Shown: positions 15,697-24,612, counted from the stretch's first letter. The stretch is 64,000 nt of DNA from Rikenellaceae bacterium (GCA_015059925.1 SUZL01000002.1:1-64000); one strand, 5' to 3'. Made by a program: numbers and translations. Notes: generated by a model not told the origin, from the letters alone.

Positions 15697-17706
15697 ATGA
15701 AACTACGCAATCTAATTCTATCATCGGTCGCTGCCGCCACATTTCTCTCGTGCTCAACGACGACCGATCCACAGCCCTACGAGGGTAGCATCACTCAAAT
15801 CCCATTCAATCAGGTGTCGTTGCAGGATGATTTCTGGCTGCCACGCCTCAATACGCAGAAGCGCACGCTCGTTCCTTTCTCGCTCGAGAAGACCGCTTAC
15901 GCCGTAGATAATCTGCGCCGCGTAGGTGCTTACCTGCGAGGCGAGAAGGTAACAAAACCGCTCGAAGGCCCTTACTACGTTGCATCTGACCTGTTCAAGG
16001 TGATGGAGGGTGCGGCCTATCTGCTCACGCTCGAGAAGGACGAGGCGCTGGAGCGTCAGATGGACGAGATTATCGACGTCATCGCCGCTGCACAGGCTCC
16101 CGATGGCTATCTCTACGAGCATCACATTATGCCGCCACATCTGCGCAACCCGCGTAATCGCGCCGGCGAGAAGCCCTACACCTATGTTGATCACAGCCAC
16201 GAGCTCTACAATATGGGCCATATGTACGAGGGTGCGGTTGCCTACTACCGCGCTACGGGCAAGCGCAAGTGGTTGGACGTTGCGGAAAAGAATGCCAAGC
16301 ACATCAACAAAGTCTTCTTCGAGGGCGATCCCGCCTACAACGACGGCAAACCCGTGATGCGCGCTCCGGGCCACGAGGAGATTGAACTGGCGCTGGTCAA
16401 GTTGCATCAGGCTACGGGCGAGCAGCTCTATCTCGATATGGCACAGAAGTTCTTGGATATTCGCGGCGTAACGTACTCGCCACAGGGCGAGGGCGTTCAG
16501 ACTCCCGACTATGCACAGCAGCACCAGCCCGTGCGCGATCAGCGTGAGGCGGTGGGCCACTCGGTTCGTGCGATGTACCTCTACTCGGGTATGGCCGATG
16601 TGGTGGCTTTTGCTGGCGATGAGACTATGCAGCCCGCGCTGGATGCCATCTGGCACGATATTGTCGATCGCAAGATGCACATCACGGGCGGTCTGGGAGC
16701 CGTAGCAGGCTTGGAGAAGTTCGGCCCCGCGTACGTTCTGCCCAATATGGAGACCTACGACGAGACGTGCGCTGCCGTTGGAAATGTATTCTTCAACTAC
16801 CGTATGTTCCTGATGTCGGGCGACGCGAAGTATCTGGATGTTGCCGAGGTGGCATTATATAATAATGTGCTGGCGGGAGTGAATCTCGCGGGCAATCGTT
16901 TCTTCTACGTCAATCCTTTGGAGACCGATGGCGAGCGCAAGTTCAATCACGGTACGGCAGGTCGCGCCGAGTGGTTCTCGACGGCGTGCTGTCCCTCGAA
17001 TCTCGCACGTCTTATTCCGCAGGTGTCGGGTATGATCTATTCTCACGCCGAGGATAACATCTATTGCGGATTCTATATCGGCAGCGAGACCTCTGTCCCG
17101 ATGGCTGGCGGCAATGTAACGCTGAAACAGCAGACCGCATACCCCTTCGATGGCAATATCTCGATCGAGGTAACGCCCCAGAGCGAGGGTGAAGAGTTCA
17201 CGCTGTGGTTGCGCGTTCCGACGTGGAGCGGCGAGAAGTTCGTGCCGGGCGAGTTGTATGACTACGCTGACGAGAATGGCGCGAAGGTCGTAGCCCGCAT
17301 CAATGGCCGCAAGGTGCGCTCGGAGGTTGTCAATGGCTTCATCCCCGTTCGCCGCGAGTGGAAGGCTGGCGATCGCGTGGAGTTGGAGCTCCCGATGCCC
17401 GTACGCTACTCGGTGGCTGACGAGCGTGTCGAGGCCGACCGCGACCGCGTCTGCATCACGCGAGGCCCGCTGGTATTCTGCGCCGAGGAGCCCGACAATG
17501 CAGAGCAGGTATCGGGTTACGTTGTAGATAAGGTGGGCGAGCAGGGTAGCATCGCACCCTTCGCCGAGGGCATTATGAAGGGAATCCCGACGATTACCAT
17601 CGACGCTTCGAATTCGCCTTTGAAACTTATTCCGTACTATTCGTGGAACAACCGTGGCGATGGCACGGCGATGAATGTATGGTTCAAAACCGCTAATGCA
17701 GAGTAA
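15697..17706 (+). CDS. GH127 beta-L-arabinofuranosidase-like lipoprotein
   Basis: A 669-residue lipoprotein (Cys19) of glycoside hydrolase family 127 (formerly DUF1680), releasing beta-L-arabinofuranose or related sugars from plant glycoproteins and polysaccharides. The (alpha/alpha)6-barrel carries the zinc/cysteine active site seen in HypBA1: E356 and C358 (YDETCAAVGN) and C431-C432 (ACCPSN), one of which would be the nucleophile. HITGGLGA near 328-335 is also typical. First gene of a tight operon with a thioesterase and a double esterase; the gaps are 3 and 2 bp. Confidence 0.92.
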   Translation: MKLRNLILSSVAAATFLSCSTTTDPQPYEGSITQIPFNQVSLQDDFWLPRLNTQKRTLVPFSLEKTAYAVDNLRRVGAYLRGEKVTKPLEGPYYVASDLFKVMEGAAYLLTLEKDEALERQMDEIIDVIAAAQAPDGYLYEHHIMPPHLRNPRNRAGEKPYTYVDHSHELYNMGHMYEGAVAYYRATGKRKWLDVAEKNAKHINKVFFEGDPAYNDGKPVMRAPGHEEIELALVKLHQATGEQLYLDMAQKFLDIRGVTYSPQGEGVQTPDYAQQHQPVRDQREAVGHSVRAMYLYSGMADVVAFAGDETMQPALDAIWHDIVDRKMHITGGLGAVAGLEKFGPAYVLPNMETYDETCAAVGNVFFNYRMFLMSGDAKYLDVAEVALYNNVLAGVNLAGNRFFYVNPLETDGERKFNHGTAGRAEWFSTACCPSNLARLIPQVSGMIYSHAEDNIYCGFYIGSETSVPMAGGNVTLKQQTAYPFDGNISIEVTPQSEGEEFTLWLRVPTWSGEKFVPGELYDYADENGAKVVARINGRKVRSEVVNGFIPVRREWKAGDRVELELPMPVRYSVADERVEADRDRVCITRGPLVFCAEEPDNAEQVSGYVVDKVGEQGSIAPFAEGIMKGIPTITIDASNSPLKLIPYYSWNNRGDGTAMNVWFKTANAE

Positions 17707-17709
17707 ATT

Positions 17710-18078
17710 ATGGAGATAGGACTCAAATACGAAAGCACAACCGTAGTGTCGGCGGCCAACACAGCCGCCACACTCGGCTCGGGCGATATGGATGTGTTTG
17801 CAACGCCCGCTATGGTGGCACTGATGGAGAACGCCGCAATGTTGGCCGTCAGGGATCATCTCCCCGAGGGCTCGGCTACGGTCGGCACGCAGATCAGCAC
17901 TTCTCATCTAAAGGCTTCGCCGCTCGGAGCTTCGATCACCGCCTCGGCCGAACTCATAGAGGTGGATGGCCGCCGCCTCACCTTCGCCGTTAAGGCGTGG
18001 GACGAGAAGGGCACGATAGGCGAGGGTACACACACCCGCTTTGTGGTCGATCGAGAGCGTTTCTTAAGTAAATTATAA
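17710..18078 (+). CDS. FlK-like hot-dog thioesterase
   Basis: A 122-residue single hot-dog domain that resembles fluoroacetyl-CoA thioesterase FlK: T32 (FATPAM), E40 (ALMENAA) and H66 (STSHLKASP) line up with the FlK catalytic triad T42/E50/H76. Cytosolic, no signal. Bacterial homologues are common and most will act on other acyl-CoA esters. It lies 3 bp after GH127 and 2 bp before the SGNH gene. Why a cytosolic thioesterase sits between two exported carbohydrate-active enzymes is unclear. Confidence 0.82.
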   Translation: MEIGLKYESTTVVSAANTAATLGSGDMDVFATPAMVALMENAAMLAVRDHLPEGSATVGTQISTSHLKASPLGASITASAELIEVDGRRLTFAVKAWDEKGTIGEGTHTRFVVDRERFLSKL

Positions 18079-18080
18079 CG

Positions 18081-19805
18081 ATGAAAAGAGCATTTCTTGT
18101 CCTGCTTGCGCTCTTCTATGGCCTTTCGTCGCAGGCGCAAATGGTGTGGCACGATCCTATGCTGGCCGCAGAGTCGGTCGTGCAGAATCAGGCTTTTGTG
18201 GAGGAGATTCACGGCTACGCCCGTCTTCCGAAGCGTGCCCAAGTCGATGTGCGCGATGCCGTATGGTCGCTGGCGCAGCACTCGGCGGGTTTGATGATCG
18301 CCTTTTACACCAACTCTGCGGATATTGAGGTGCGTTACACCACAACATCCTCTTCTTACGCTATGCCCCATATGCCCTCGACGGGTGTGTCGGGAGTCGA
18401 TCTTTACCGCATCGACAGCGATGGCACAGAGGCCTATTGCGCTGGTCGCTACTCCTTTGACGAGGAGGTGAAATACACCTACAAAGGCCTTCCCGCCAAC
18501 CCCTCGCACCACCGAAAGGGCTTCGAGTATCGCCTCTACCTGCCGCTCTACAACGGCGTGAAGAGTATGCAGATCGGAGTTGCGGAGGGTAGCGAATTCC
18601 GCTTCATCCCCACGCGACGTGAGAGGCCGATTGTGATCTACGGCTCGTCTATCGCGCAGGGCGGTTGCGTGTCGCGTCCCGCAATGGCGTGGGGTACGAT
18701 TCTGCAACGCAGGCTGGATCTGCCCGTTGTCAATTTCGGTTTCTCGGGCAATGGTCTTTTAGAGCCCGAGGTACTGAAATACATCTGCCAGACGGATGCG
18801 CGACTCTACATTTTGGATTGCCTGCCCAACATTCTCGAGTACCCCGTCGAGAAGGTCGAGCAACTCACCTACGATGCAGTAAAACAGATTCGCCAGAGTA
18901 GCGCGAGCCCGATTCTTCTTGTCGATCACGTCGGTTACACGACGGGCGACACAAATCCCCAAAACCGCGACTATGTCGAGGCCGCCAACCTCGCTTCGCG
19001 TCGAATGTACGAAAGGCTGCTCTCGGAGGGCGTGGAGAATCTCTATTACATCACGCGCGAGCAGATGGGCATAAACTACGAGATGGCGGTCGATGGCAAC
19101 CATCTGACCGACTACGGAATGATGCAACAGGCCGGGGCCATTGAGCATATCGCACGCAAGATTCTGCGTATGCCCATTGGCGAAAAGCGCACAATGCAAC
19201 CCGTCAAGCAGCGCCGCGAGCCTGCAACCTACGAGTGGGACGATCGCCACCGCTCGATCGTAGAGCAGGCCGCCGAGCGTCAGCCCCGCTGTGTCATCCT
19301 CGGCAACTCGATTGTCCACTATTGGGGCGGAGCGCACCGTATTCAGAACGGCGAAGAGGTGTGGGCCTCGAAGATGGGCGACTATCTGAATATGGGTTGC
19401 GGCTGGGATCGCGTGGAGAATCTGTTGTGGCGCGTCTATCACGGCGAGCTGGATGGCTTCGAGGCCGAACGCGTTGTGTTGATGATCGGCACGAATAATT
19501 TAGGAATGGATAAAGACGAGGATATTGTCGATGGCATAGAGTTTTTGCTCGCGGCCATCCGTGCGCGTCAGCCCAAGGCCGAGATTAGGGTGGTGGGACT
19601 TCTGCCTCGTCGCGGTCAGGAGCAGCGTGTAAAGACTCTCAATCTGCGCCTTAGCACGATGGCCTCGCTCGGCGGATACACATACATCAACCCGGGCGTA
19701 AAGCTGCTGCAGGAGGATGGCCGCATCAACGAAAAGTTCTTTACCGACGGCCTGCACCCCAACAACGAGGGCTATTCGCGCATCGTCGATGAGATCATAA
19801 AATAA
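18081..19805 (+). CDS. Two-domain exported SGNH/GDSL esterase
   Basis: A 574-residue secreted protein (signal 1-19). After an N-terminal beta domain with the GxDLY motif (SGVDLY, 104-109) comes a first SGNH hydrolase domain (nucleophile Ser190 in YGSSIAQGG, D338 and H341 in DGNH), and then a second one (Ser410 in LGNS, GTNN at 470-473, D556 and H559 in DGLHPN). Both catalytic sets look complete. Such enzymes remove acetyl or other ester groups from glycans, which fits the GH127 gene in the same operon. The tandem may act on two different esters; that is inference. Confidence 0.88.
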   Translation: MKRAFLVLLALFYGLSSQAQMVWHDPMLAAESVVQNQAFVEEIHGYARLPKRAQVDVRDAVWSLAQHSAGLMIAFYTNSADIEVRYTTTSSSYAMPHMPSTGVSGVDLYRIDSDGTEAYCAGRYSFDEEVKYTYKGLPANPSHHRKGFEYRLYLPLYNGVKSMQIGVAEGSEFRFIPTRRERPIVIYGSSIAQGGCVSRPAMAWGTILQRRLDLPVVNFGFSGNGLLEPEVLKYICQTDARLYILDCLPNILEYPVEKVEQLTYDAVKQIRQSSASPILLVDHVGYTTGDTNPQNRDYVEAANLASRRMYERLLSEGVENLYYITREQMGINYEMAVDGNHLTDYGMMQQAGAIEHIARKILRMPIGEKRTMQPVKQRREPATYEWDDRHRSIVEQAAERQPRCVILGNSIVHYWGGAHRIQNGEEVWASKMGDYLNMGCGWDRVENLLWRVYHGELDGFEAERVVLMIGTNNLGMDKDEDIVDGIEFLLAAIRARQPKAEIRVVGLLPRRGQEQRVKTLNLRLSTMASLGGYTYINPGVKLLQEDGRINEKFFTDGLHPNNEGYSRIVDEIIK

Positions 19806-19896
19806 TCGGCAAAAGGAGTTTTTTGCAGATAAATCGAGGTAAATTTTGCCGATTGATTTTTTTGCATTACTTTTGCTGGCGCTTACGAGCAACGAT

Positions 19897-19970
19897 TGAG
19901 CTATGGTGTAACGGTAACACAGCAGATTTTGGTTCTGTTATTCTGAGTTCGAATCTCGGTAGCTCAACCA
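19897..19970 (+). tRNA. tRNA-Gln (anticodon TTG), CCA encoded
   Basis: The acceptor stem TGAGCTA/TAGCTCA pairs perfectly, D arm GGTGTAACGGTAACAC is normal, the anticodon stem GCAGA/TCTGT closes the loop TTTTGGT with anticodon TTG, and the T arm contains GTTCGAATC. Discriminator A is followed by an encoded CCA (19968-19970). Confidence 0.97.
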
Positions 19971-19973
19971 CTA

Positions 19974-20003
19974 AGGAGTGAACTTCGGTTCGCTCCTTTT
20001 TTC
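19974..20003 (+). terminator. Terminator after tRNA-Gln
   Basis: AGGAGTGAAC-TTCG-GTTCGCTCCT, a 10-bp stem with a UUCG tetraloop and a T-tract. Confidence 0.9.
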
Positions 20004-20030
20004 TTTTATATCATATTTTTTATATATTTG
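20000..20030 (+). promoter_or_regulatory. Promoter of the GNAT/pepC operon
   Basis: TTTC at 20000-20003, 19-bp spacer, TATATTTG at 20023-20030 (exact -7 consensus), 16 bp before the ATG at 20047. The -33 box overlaps the T-tract of the tRNA terminator. Confidence 0.6.
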
Positions 20031-20046
20031 CACAAATATAACCCCA

Positions 20047-20550
20047 ATGATAATTTTCCGCAAAGCTACCGAAAATGACATTCTCCCCGCTGTCGAGATT
20101 ATGAACGATGCCATCCGCCGTCTGGGCGACGAGGGTGTCGATCAGTGGCAACACGGCTATCCCAACCGCCAGCGTCTTGAGCAAGACGTGGAGGAGGGTA
20201 TCGGCTGGGTGCTATGTGAGAATAACGAGGTGGTGGTCTACGGAGCATTGGTTTTCACGGGCGAGCCCGCATACGCCAATATCGCGGATGGGCAGTGGAT
20301 AACCCACGAGGAGAACTACGCCGTCGTTCATCGTATGTGCGTCAAGCAGGGCCTCACGGGCCGAGGCTACGGCCGAAGATTTATGACCGAGGCCGAGCGC
20401 GTAGCAGCCCAGAGCAAGCGCAGTATGCGTATCGACACCCACGCCGACAATCGCACGATGCAACACCTGATGCGTTCGATGGGGTACACCTATTGTGGAA
20501 TCATCTACTTCGAGAGCCGCTACCTTACGGCTTTCGAGAAGATTTTATAA
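20047..20550 (+). CDS. GNAT family N-acetyltransferase, first of a pair
   Basis: A 167-residue acetyl-CoA-dependent acyltransferase. The pyrophosphate-binding loop QGLTGRGYG (about 103-111) and the C-terminal fold motif (RIDTHADN..MQHLMRSMGYTYCG) are complete. The start at 20047 is chosen because the reading from 19978 would begin inside the tRNA terminator. It is followed 8 bp later by a paralogue of roughly half-identical sequence. Substrate unknown. Confidence 0.85.
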   Translation: MIIFRKATENDILPAVEIMNDAIRRLGDEGVDQWQHGYPNRQRLEQDVEEGIGWVLCENNEVVVYGALVFTGEPAYANIADGQWITHEENYAVVHRMCVKQGLTGRGYGRRFMTEAERVAAQSKRSMRIDTHADNRTMQHLMRSMGYTYCGIIYFESRYLTAFEKIL

Positions 20551-20558
20551 CACTTGAT

Positions 20559-21053
20559 ATGATTTTTCGCAAAGCAACAGAGGCAGATATTGATGCCGTG
20601 GCCGAGATTATGGCCTCAGCCTCGGCGCGTTTGGGTGCTGCGGGCATCGACCAGTGGCAGCGCGGATACCCCAACCGCTCGAGCGTCGAGCAGGACGTGA
20701 AAAATGGGGTAGGAATGGTGCTGTCGGAGGGTGATACGATCCTCGTCTATGGAGCCGTCATCTTTACGGGCGAGCCTGCTTACGACGATCTTACGGGCGG
20801 CGAGTGGCTTCGCTCGGGCGACTACGCCTGCGTGCATCGTCTCTGCACGAACGAGATTTTCGTGGGTATGGGCTTCTCAAAGCACTTTATGTTAGCCGCC
20901 GAGGCTATGGCAGCGGAGCGAGTGGGCAGCATCCGCATCGACACCCACCCCGACAATAAGATTATGCAGAGCCTGATCGGCCGGTTGGGCTACACATATT
21001 GCGGCGACGTGGTGATCGAGAGCCGCCGTTTGGCATACGAGAAAATTTTATAA
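20559..21053 (+). CDS. GNAT family N-acetyltransferase, second of a pair
   Basis: A 164-residue paralogue of the preceding gene, with the same stretches FRKATE, DQWQ.GYPNR, FTGEPAY, RIDTH and LGYTYCG. In the acetyl-CoA loop the usual Q/R-x-x-G-x-G reads EIFVGMGFSK, so the first basic or polar residue is changed and the loop ends differently; binding may be weakened or altered. The ATG at 20559 follows the previous stop by 8 bp, whereas a longer frame from 20295 would overlap the first gene. It precedes the aminopeptidase by 20 bp. Confidence 0.83.
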   Translation: MIFRKATEADIDAVAEIMASASARLGAAGIDQWQRGYPNRSSVEQDVKNGVGMVLSEGDTILVYGAVIFTGEPAYDDLTGGEWLRSGDYACVHRLCTNEIFVGMGFSKHFMLAAEAMAAERVGSIRIDTHPDNKIMQSLIGRLGYTYCGDVVIESRRLAYEKIL

Positions 21054-21073
21054 TACTAACCAAATAAACTACT

Positions 21074-22459
21074 ATGAAGAAACTTATCATTTGTGCTGCA
21101 CTTATGGTGGGCGCACTGGGCGCTTCGGCGCAGACCAAGGATGGTGGCATCAGCCCCGATATGCTCTCGCGCATCAGCAAGAGCTACACCGGCTCGGCTG
21201 AGCAGAAGGCTATCCGCAACGCTCTCTCATCGAACTCAATCGCCGCGCTGGCCGTTAATTCGGAGTCGCTCGCAATGATCGACACCCACTTCTCGGATCG
21301 CGTCAAGACCAAGGGTATCACCAACCAGCTCTCATCGGGCCGTTGCTGGCTCTTCACAGGTCTTAACGTGCTGCGTGCCAAGATGATCGACAAGTACGAC
21401 CTGCCTTCGATGGAGTTCTCGCAGAATTACAACTCGTTCTACGATCTGCTGGAGAAGTCGAACCTCTTCCTGCAGGCTATCGTCGATACCCGCTCACTTC
21501 CTTTGGAGGATCGCAAGGTCGATTGGCTGATGAAGAACCCCATCGGCGACGGTGGTCAGTTCACGGGCGTATCGAACCTTATTATGAAATATGGCGTAGT
21601 GCCCAAGGAGGCTATGCCCGAGACCTACCAGAGCAACAACACCAGCGGTATGCTCAACATCCTGCGCCAGAAGCTGCGCGAGTATGCTCTTGAGTTGCGC
21701 GAACTGAAGCCCGCCGAGACAGCTGCTCGCAAGGAGGCTATGCTGAGTGAGATCTATCGCATCTTGGCCGAGTGCGTGGGCGTTCCCCCCACCTCATTCG
21801 AGTGGACTCGCTACGACAAGGCCGGCAACGTAGTAAGCAAGAAGACCTACACCCCGAAGAGCTTCTACGAGGAGTATATCGGCGAGGATCTTGAGGGCAA
21901 CTACATTATGGTTATGAACGACCCCTCGCGCGAGTACGGCAAGGTGTATGAGATCGAGTACGACCGCCACGTCTATGACGGCGAGAACTGGGTATATCTG
22001 AACCTCCCCATCGAGCGCATCAAGGAGATGGCAATCGCCTCGATTAAGGACAATACGGCGATGTACTTCTCTTGCGACGTTGGCAAGTTCTCTAACCGCT
22101 CGACGGGCGTGCTGGACATCAACGCTTACGACTATGAGTCGCTGTTCCGCACCACGCTTCCGATGGATAAGAAGCAGCGCATCCAGACCTACTCATCACT
22201 CTCGTCTCACGCTATGACTCTTATCGCTGTGGATATCGATCCCGAGTCAGGCAAGACCAAGAAGTGGATGGTTGAGAACAGCTGGGGCCCCTCGTCAGGC
22301 TATCAGGGTAATATGATTATGACCGACGAGTGGTTCAACGAGTATATGTTCCGTTTGGTTGTGGAGAAGAAGTATGTTCCCGCCGACATTATGAAGATGC
22401 TCGACCAGAAGCCTATTATGCTTCCTTCGTGGGATCCGATGTTTGCTCCCGAGGAGTAA
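21074..22459 (+). CDS. Exported C1B cysteine aminopeptidase (bleomycin hydrolase type)
   Basis: A 461-residue papain-like aminopeptidase C. A signal peptide (1-19, ending ASAQ) sends it to the periplasm, unlike the cytosolic PepC of Firmicutes. The active site is intact: Q85 and C91 (NQLSSGRCW), H379 (SSHAMTL) and N402 (ENSWG). It probably trims peptides outside the inner membrane. It lies 20 bp after two GNAT genes and ends at a terminator. Confidence 0.92.
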   Translation: MKKLIICAALMVGALGASAQTKDGGISPDMLSRISKSYTGSAEQKAIRNALSSNSIAALAVNSESLAMIDTHFSDRVKTKGITNQLSSGRCWLFTGLNVLRAKMIDKYDLPSMEFSQNYNSFYDLLEKSNLFLQAIVDTRSLPLEDRKVDWLMKNPIGDGGQFTGVSNLIMKYGVVPKEAMPETYQSNNTSGMLNILRQKLREYALELRELKPAETAARKEAMLSEIYRILAECVGVPPTSFEWTRYDKAGNVVSKKTYTPKSFYEEYIGEDLEGNYIMVMNDPSREYGKVYEIEYDRHVYDGENWVYLNLPIERIKEMAIASIKDNTAMYFSCDVGKFSNRSTGVLDINAYDYESLFRTTLPMDKKQRIQTYSSLSSHAMTLIAVDIDPESGKTKKWMVENSWGPSSGYQGNMIMTDEWFNEYMFRLVVEKKYVPADIMKMLDQKPIMLPSWDPMFAPEE

Positions 22460-22480
22460 ATCCGTATATGAAACCTTTGA

Positions 22481-22520
22481 AGGGCTGCCCAACAGTTGTG
22501 TTGCGACAGCTCTTTTTTTT
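22481..22520 (+). terminator. Rho-independent terminator
   Basis: AGGGCTG/CAGCTCT outer stem with inner CAACA/TGTTG arms, followed by eight T. Confidence 0.8.
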
Positions 22521-22587
22521 GCGGCGTAAGCCCCTGATTATGTGCAATAGTTTCTGTGCGGTAACTATATAACCCCTCGGTAACGTC

Positions 22588-22618
22588 TTGTTTATTAAAG
22601 TTTTATCATTTACATTTG
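22588..22618 (+). promoter_or_regulatory. Promoter of the lipoprotein gene at 22647
   Basis: TTGT/CTTG at 22587-22591 and TACATTTG at 22611-22618 with a 19-20 bp spacer; exact -7 consensus, 28 bp before the ATG. Confidence 0.6.
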
Positions 22619-22646
22619 CGTAAAACAAAATCAAAAATCAGAAACT

Positions 22647-23414
22647 ATGAAACAACTATTCTTCTCTTTGTGCGCCCTGCTCGCTGTGGCTTGCTCTACC
22701 GAGGATCGCACGCCCGTAATTATGTTTGACAAGTCGCACGGCCAGTGTTTGGGCAGATCCTACACCGCCGACGTTGTGCCCGACTACCAGAAGATGGCTG
22801 CTGATAACGGTGCCGAGCTTGTTATCAACGAGGATCAGTCCTTTAGCGAGGCAACGCTCGAGAGTGTCGATGTGGTGCTTATGCTCTCGCCCTTGCAGCA
22901 CGATTTGCAGAAGAACATCACCTCGGAGGAGGCTACGGCATTGGTCAATTTCATCAATCGCGGAAGCTCGCTCATCGTCTTTGTCGATGAGGAGGCGCAT
23001 CGTGTGCTGCTGGAGCCCTACAACATCAACGCCGTAACGACGCCCTTCGGCATCGAGTTTGGCTACGACAATAAAATCGCAGGCAACAACGGCGCCGTAT
23101 CATTTGAGAATGAGATTTTCAAGGGCCGTTACGAGGTGCCCTGCACGGGTATGCGTAGCGTGAAGGGAGGCATCCCCGCTAGCGTATGTATGGACGATGG
23201 ATATTTGCACGCAACGTATGTGGAGTTGGCAAGTGGTGGCAAGCTCTTCGCCTGCGCCGAGACGATGGTTGCCCTACTGATGGGTGGCGACGAGGACATC
23301 GAGCGCAAAGGCCCTACGCGCCGTTCTCCCGAAGGAAAGATGACGCAGACCGGCTGGTTTGGCAAGGATAGCCGCAAATATATGGCCGACCTTATAGAGT
23401 GGTCGTTAAAATAA
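22647..23414 (+). CDS. Lipoprotein with DUF4350/amidotransferase-like fold
   Basis: A 255-residue lipoprotein (signal ending AVAC, Cys16). The order of strands and turns, with DKSHGQ near 27-32, VDVVLMLSPLQ and FINRGSSLIVFVDEEA, suggests a Rossmann-like class I amidotransferase-type domain as in DUF4350, but no catalytic Cys-His pair is clear. Role unknown; such domains are sometimes found with peptidase or gliding genes, none of which is here. Monocistronic. Confidence 0.65.
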   Translation: MKQLFFSLCALLAVACSTEDRTPVIMFDKSHGQCLGRSYTADVVPDYQKMAADNGAELVINEDQSFSEATLESVDVVLMLSPLQHDLQKNITSEEATALVNFINRGSSLIVFVDEEAHRVLLEPYNINAVTTPFGIEFGYDNKIAGNNGAVSFENEIFKGRYEVPCTGMRSVKGGIPASVCMDDGYLHATYVELASGGKLFACAETMVALLMGGDEDIERKGPTRRSPEGKMTQTGWFGKDSRKYMADLIEWSLK

Positions 23415-23415
23415 C

Positions 23416-23447
23416 AAAAAGGCTGCCCCGTCGGGACAGCCTTTATT
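23416..23447 (+). terminator. Rho-independent terminator, bidirectional
   Basis: AAAGGCTG-CCC/GGG-CAGCCTTT stem between converging genes. Confidence 0.83.
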
Positions 23448-23449
23448 AT

Positions 23450-24469
23450 TTACTTTAGCGAGAACCACTCGCCCCACGCCATCACCACATAGTCGTGCTC
23501 GACGGGTTGCAGCTTCTGGAACGTGAGCCAGAAGGCCTCGCGGTGGTCGATCGTATGGCCCATCTCATTCTCGTGGCCCGTAAGGACGTATCGAGGATTG
23601 AAACCCTTAATCGCCTCGGCAATATCCATCGACCAGCAGTTAATTAAAAGAGCGTCGATCGCAGGCTTCTGATTCTTCACAGTGTTGATCCACGCAAAAT
23701 CCTCCTTATTATATTGGTCGCCCGTATGTGCTACGGTCAGCCCCTCGGGGGTGGTAACGGCATAGACGTTACACATCATCTCGCTCTGGTGGCCGGGGTA
23801 GATCTTCACCTTGAGCGACTCGCCACTCTTAAGCTCCACGACCTTATCCAACGTCTCGCTCTCCGAGCGGTAGTGGGTTACACCCTTCACATCCTTCAGG
23901 ATCTCCGTAGCCGCCACAACGGGCTTGCCCGCCGCAATAAAACGATCGGCAACGTAGCTATCGACGTGGTCGCCGTGATTGTGCGACAGGAACAGCACAT
24001 CGCACTGATCCACAATCGCATCAATATGCTCGTTGCTCACAATCTGCTCGTTGTTGCACGCACCTCGTACCACATCAAATGCGATTGTAACCGACTTCGT
24101 GCGAGCCACGAAACCATCGTTATAGATCTTGTAAATCTTCATTCCCTTCTTGACGGGCTGCTTCATATCCTCCACGACCTTGCCCACGCGCGACGACACG
24201 AAACCCTTGAACGGATCGGTATTGTCGTACTTGGTCTCGTGCAGCATCGCATCCAAGTTGTAGAGCGCCAAGCGACGCGACGTGGGAGCACCTACGACGG
24301 GCGGATACTCGTCGAGAGCCTCATCTACCAGCTTATACATATACGATGCCTGACGCAGCAGATAGGCCTCCTCCTTGCCCCAATAGGCCACATCCTCCTG
24401 AGCCGAAGCCACAGTCGGCATAAGCAGAAAGCCGAAAATAACAGAGAGAGTAAATAGAGTTTTTTTCAT
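23450..24469 (-). CDS. Exported MBL-fold hydrolase, UlaG-like
   Basis: A 339-residue secreted protein (signal 1-23, ending ASAQ) with a metallo-beta-lactamase domain: HNHGDHVD near 163-170 gives the metal site and TVAHTGDQY a later ligand. It resembles the UlaG/L-ascorbate-6-phosphate lactonase-like group (single domain, substrate varied). Exported versions are common in Bacteroidetes and of unknown substrate. Monocistronic, divergent from the AbrB operon. Confidence 0.8.
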   Translation of the reverse strand: MKKTLFTLSVIFGFLLMPTVASAQEDVAYWGKEEAYLLRQASYMYKLVDEALDEYPPVVGAPTSRRLALYNLDAMLHETKYDNTDPFKGFVSSRVGKVVEDMKQPVKKGMKIYKIYNDGFVARTKSVTIAFDVVRGACNNEQIVSNEHIDAIVDQCDVLFLSHNHGDHVDSYVADRFIAAGKPVVAATEILKDVKGVTHYRSESETLDKVVELKSGESLKVKIYPGHQSEMMCNVYAVTTPEGLTVAHTGDQYNKEDFAWINTVKNQKPAIDALLINCWSMDIAEAIKGFNPRYVLTGHENEMGHTIDHREAFWLTFQKLQPVEHDYVVMAWGEWFSLK

Positions 24470-24491
24470 AGTGATTAGTTTTCGTTCACTA

Positions 24492-24499
24492 CAAAGTTA
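24492..24499 (-). promoter_or_regulatory. -7 element of the MBL hydrolase gene
   Basis: TAACTTTG on the minus strand, exact -7 consensus, 23 bp before the ATG. Confidence 0.45.
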
Positions 24500-24538
24500 C
24501 GAAAATTTGCTCTCCCGCGGCTGAAAAAATCGATAATC

Positions 24539-24570
24539 GTTGCACAAAACCAAAACAAAAGTTATATTTG
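24539..24570 (+). promoter_or_regulatory. Promoter of the AbrB/acyltransferase operon
   Basis: GTTG at 24539-24542, 20-bp spacer, TATATTTG at 24563-24570 (exact -7 consensus), 43 bp before the ATG. Confidence 0.65.
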
Positions 24571-24585
24571 TAGGAAATTTCCTAC
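24570..24585. promoter_or_regulatory. Perfect 16-bp palindrome, candidate operator
   Basis: GTAGGAAATTTCCTAC is a perfect palindrome that begins at the last base of the -7 box and covers the expected transcription start, directly before an AbrB-like regulator gene. Position and symmetry suggest autoregulation; binding is not shown. Confidence 0.6.
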
Positions 24586-24612
24586 TTTTATAACTATTAA
24601 ACTCACTCTGCT

